A DNA stretch of 64,000 nucleotides from Cyclobacteriaceae bacterium (lineage in GTDB: Bacteria > Bacteroidota > Bacteroidia > Cytophagales > Cyclobacteriaceae): positions 62,001 to 126,000 of the forward strand of contig JAKLJG010000006.1 of the NCBI GenBank assembly GCA_023151255.1, read 5' to 3'. Under the pieces are notes generated by a model. The model was given only the letters and a program-made list of their open reading frames with translations, made no database searches and was not told where the DNA came from. Each line of letters begins with the position of its first letter. Within the stretch, counting starts at the first letter, position 1. Below are positions 61,999 to 64,000 of this stretch, one piece after another. The position numbers and the translations under genes were made by a program.

Positions 61999-63354
61999 CT
62001 ATGCCCTCATGCGGATTCGCCAGGCTGATGGGTAAAGGTTGTTAACCCGGTTGGCAAGGATGTTTGCCCAGCCTAACGGAGTGCCTTTGTACGTAACAAG
62101 TGCAAAACCTTTATGAGTGGAATTAACTGAAATGCTTTCTTTTCGAAGATAGGCCAGGGCCTGCGGCAGGGATAATTCAATGCACGTAAAGTTTTCAGTA
62201 TTCAGGTGGATGGAAAGCGCGGCTGCATGTTCAGGTACCAGTTTATCGTGGTTTGCTGTGGCCAGGGCGGTGCCCACCTGCAATACGGTAAGGTGTTGGG
62301 TAAGAAATTCAATATCAACAGTCTGCGTTGACGGCATGACCCGGATAATATTTTTTTGTTGAAAAAACGAAAACCGATCGCTGTACTCTAACCAATCAGC
62401 GATTGTATTGCGCTGTTCTTTTTTGAGCAATGTTAGTTGGCTTTTTGGCTTTACACGAATTTCGTTTTGGAATGCTGACTTCCCGACAACTGCCAGAAAA
62501 AAGCCTTCGCCTTTAACGCGGTGCGGATAAAACCGGTAGCCAATTGTGTTGCCGGTGCTTACCTCGATGTTCCAGGGTTGCTGAATTTTTAAGGCAACAG
62601 GCTCAGTTTGCCGGGTTTTTATCAATCGTTCAATTACTTCTTCATTTTCCGACCGGTTGTGCGTGCATGTGCTGTAAATCAGCACACCATCCTGTTTCAA
62701 GGCCGGCCATACATCTTCCAATATCCGGTGCTGCCTGAGTGAACAAAGTTGAACGTGATTCACCGACCATTCAGTTCGGGCAGCCTCGTCTTTTCTGAAA
62801 AGTCCTTCACCCGAACAGGGTGCGTCCACCACAATAACATCGAAAAAACCTTTAAGCGTACCAAAATCTTTTGGGTCGTTAGAAGTAACCAAAACATTGG
62901 CATGCCCCCACTTGATGATGTTTTCGGTAAGAATTGTTGTACGCCCGCGTATAGTTTCGTTGGATATAAGCAGGCTATCGGGGTGTATTAAACTTAATAA
63001 GTGGGTTGATTTGCCTCCGGGGGCAGCGCAAAGATCAAGAATCCGCAACGGTTTTTCTGTTAAGCCGATTTGCCGGAAAACCTGCTCCAGAAACATGGAA
63101 CTGGCCTCCTGAACATAATAGGCCCCTGCGTGAAACAGCGGGTCAAGGGTAAATAGTGGTCGTTCAGCAAGGTAACATCCATAGATGCTCCAGGGAACCG
63201 CTTCGCCCTGAATGGTAAACGGTTTATGCGGATTGATTCGGATACTGGTGCTTGCAGGTAGCGAAAGGCTTTGCTTATAGTTGGCATAGCTGCTGCCCAA
63301 AAGGTGTTGCATCTGCAGTTCAAAGTCGGGAGGCAAACTTAATTCACCGTTCAT
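61999..63354 (-). CDS. RsmF-type 16S rRNA cytosine-5 methyltransferase
   Basis: A 451-residue S-adenosylmethionine-dependent RNA methyltransferase of the NOL1/NOP2/sun family. It has the cofactor motif [17 protein letters not shown], the first cysteine motif [14 protein letters not shown] and the second, [13 protein letters not shown]. The C-terminal third, from about residue 300, looks like the RsmF RNA-binding part. The usual target would be a cytosine in 16S rRNA, but the exact base is not decidable. It precedes valS on the minus strand by 49 bases. Confidence 0.9.
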   Translation of the reverse strand: MNGELSLPPDFELQMQHLLGSSYANYKQSLSLPASTSIRINPHKPFTIQGEAVPWSIYGCYLAERPLFTLDPLFHAGAYYVQEASSMFLEQVFRQIGLTEKPLRILDLCAAPGGKSTHLLSLIHPDSLLISNETIRGRTTILTENIIKWGHANVLVTSNDPKDFGTLKGFFDVIVVDAPCSGEGLFRKDEAARTEWSVNHVQLCSLRQHRILEDVWPALKQDGVLIYSTCTHNRSENEEVIERLIKTRQTEPVALKIQQPWNIEVSTGNTIGYRFYPHRVKGEGFFLAVVGKSAFQNEIRVKPKSQLTLLKKEQRNTIADWLEYSDRFSFFQQKNIIRVMPSTQTVDIEFLTQHLTVLQVGTALATANHDKLVPEHAAALSIHLNTENFTCIELSLPQALAYLRKESISVNSTHKGFALVTYKGTPLGWANILANRVNNLYPSAWRIRMRA

Positions 63355-63420
63355 TGGGTTTAAAGTTAATAGTTTGTTGCAGCGGTACCTGAGTAATCGT
63401 AATATCCGTAATCATTTTTC

Positions 63421-63428
63421 TATTTTTG
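63421..63428 (+). promoter_or_regulatory. Putative -7 element TAnnTTTG
   Basis: TATTTTTG is an exact match to the Bacteroidota -7 element, 18 bases before the ATG at 63447. No clear -33 TTG is present. Confidence 0.35.
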
Positions 63429-63446
63429 GCTGATTCATTGCTGAGC

Positions 63447-64000
63447 ATGATTAGTGCAAACAATCCGAAACTGAAAAGCTGGGTAGAAGTGCCCGCGGGG
63501 TCCGACTTCCCTATCCAAAACCTTCCGTTTGGTATTTTTAAAACCAAATACCTTTCACCGGTAGCCGGGGTGGCCATCGGCAATCATGTGCTTGACCTGG
63601 TGTATCTGCATGAGCATGGGTTTCTGGATGGCCTTGGATTGCCGCCCGGTGTATTTAATCAAACCTATCTGAACAGCTTTCTGGCCCTGGGCCGGAAAAA
63701 GACCAGTGAAGTACGCAACCGGATTTCGGAATTGCTGCGCCACGATAATGATGAACTGAAAGCCGATGTTGCTGCCCGAGAAATTGCTCTGGTTCCGATG
63801 AGTGAGGTACAGATGCTAATGCCCGTTCGCATTGGTAACTACACCGATTTTTACAGCAGCGAAGAACACGCCACTAATGTTGGCAGCATGTTTCGCGATC
63901 CGAAAAATGCATTGTTGCCCAACTGGAAACACCTGCCGGTAGCGTACCACGGCCGTGCTTCATCTATCGTAGTATCCGGAACTCCGCTGCACCGCCCCCA
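63447..64000 (+). CDS. fahA: Fumarylacetoacetase, 3' part outside window
   Basis: Last enzyme of tyrosine breakdown: hydrolyses fumarylacetoacetate to fumarate and acetoacetate. About 184 residues are visible from the ATG at 63447. Seen: SWVEVPAGSDFPIQNLPFGI at the start, the metal-binding segment PVRIGNYTDFYSSEEHATNV, and LPVAYHGRASSIVVSG, which are hallmark motifs of the family. The C-terminal half is cut by the window edge. The gene is divergent from the methyltransferase gene, with a -7 element before it. Confidence 0.95.
   Translation, partial: MISANNPKLKSWVEVPAGSDFPIQNLPFGIFKTKYLSPVAGVAIGNHVLDLVYLHEHGFLDGLGLPPGVFNQTYLNSFLALGRKKTSEVRNRISELLRHDNDELKADVAAREIALVPMSEVQMLMPVRIGNYTDFYSSEEHATNVGSMFRDPKNALLPNWKHLPVAYHGRASSIVVSGTPLHRP

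Noticed and set aside
1-64000. CRISPR array, transposase, integrase, rRNA operon or phage genes
   Set aside because: No regularly spaced repeats, no such gene products and no rRNA sequence were seen.

Overview
The window reads as chromosomal DNA of a Bacteroidota bacterium, most likely of the order Cytophagales. Evidence seen in the sequence: a gliding-motility ABC cluster (gldA, gldF, gldG), the type IX secretion regulator porX, a fused lpxC-fabZ gene, ribosomal protein S1 with a long charged N-terminal extension, many Bacteroidota-type proteins (DUF5916, DUF3822, DUF4296, DUF6132, GH3 family), and several -7 boxes of the form TAnnTTTG. The order assignment is inference. Gene packing is very dense: no gap is free of features for more than about 300 bases, and many neighbours overlap by 1 to 29 bases. 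I found no insertion sequence, phage, CRISPR array or rRNA operon.

Layout. 1-8943: a partial NDH-2 dehydrogenase, a coiled-coil lipoprotein, two tandem Ca2+/Na+ antiporters, CorA, a polyprenyl diphosphate synthase, a small operon with a predicted haem-binding DUF3365 lipoprotein, an uncharacterised protein and a thioredoxin-domain protein. 9081-15043: gldA-gldF-gldG-DUF4340, then dnaN and a YfcE-type phosphoesterase. 15150-21743: a DUF5916 outer-membrane protein, small envelope proteins, tRNA-Gly, a YkgJ cysteine-cluster protein, thioredoxin-like and tiny membrane proteins, and a decayed beta-barrel gene. 21785-28220: an HD hydrolase, a TPR membrane protein, secreted NTF2-like and histidine-phosphatase proteins, an aldo/keto reductase, an OmpA-like protein, and an ABC ATPase with a TolC-family channel.

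28424-41598: rpsA, tRNA-Cys, a tight panB-panC-coaX-panD operon, a solA-like oxidase, pyrE, two Nudix proteins, coaD with DUF3822, a DUF1573 protein, DUF423 and a YggS-type PLP protein. 41645-49991: a GH3 protein and a LysE exporter, a partial Bat/DUF58 aerotolerance-type cluster, a DUF4296 lipoprotein and mutS2. 50124-64000: lipid A genes lpxD, lpxC-fabZ and lpxA with an overlapping ABC ATPase, an HD phosphohydrolase divergent from porX-tsaE-ald, a cupin, valS, an RsmF-type rRNA methyltransferase, and the 5' part of a fumarylacetoacetase gene.

How the genes fit together. Four genes for vitamin B5 and CoA synthesis (panB, panC, panD, coaX) form one transcript, and coaD lies 4 kb away. The lpx genes carry the early steps of lipid A synthesis. 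GldA/F/G and PorX tie the window to gliding and type IX secretion. Most of the rest is envelope and housekeeping. No clearly new multi-gene system stands out. The items most worth a second look are the decayed barrel gene, the competing hairpins after the OmpA-like gene, the orphan ABC ATPase inside the lpx operon, the DUF3365 mini-operon, and the porX/HD divergent start region.
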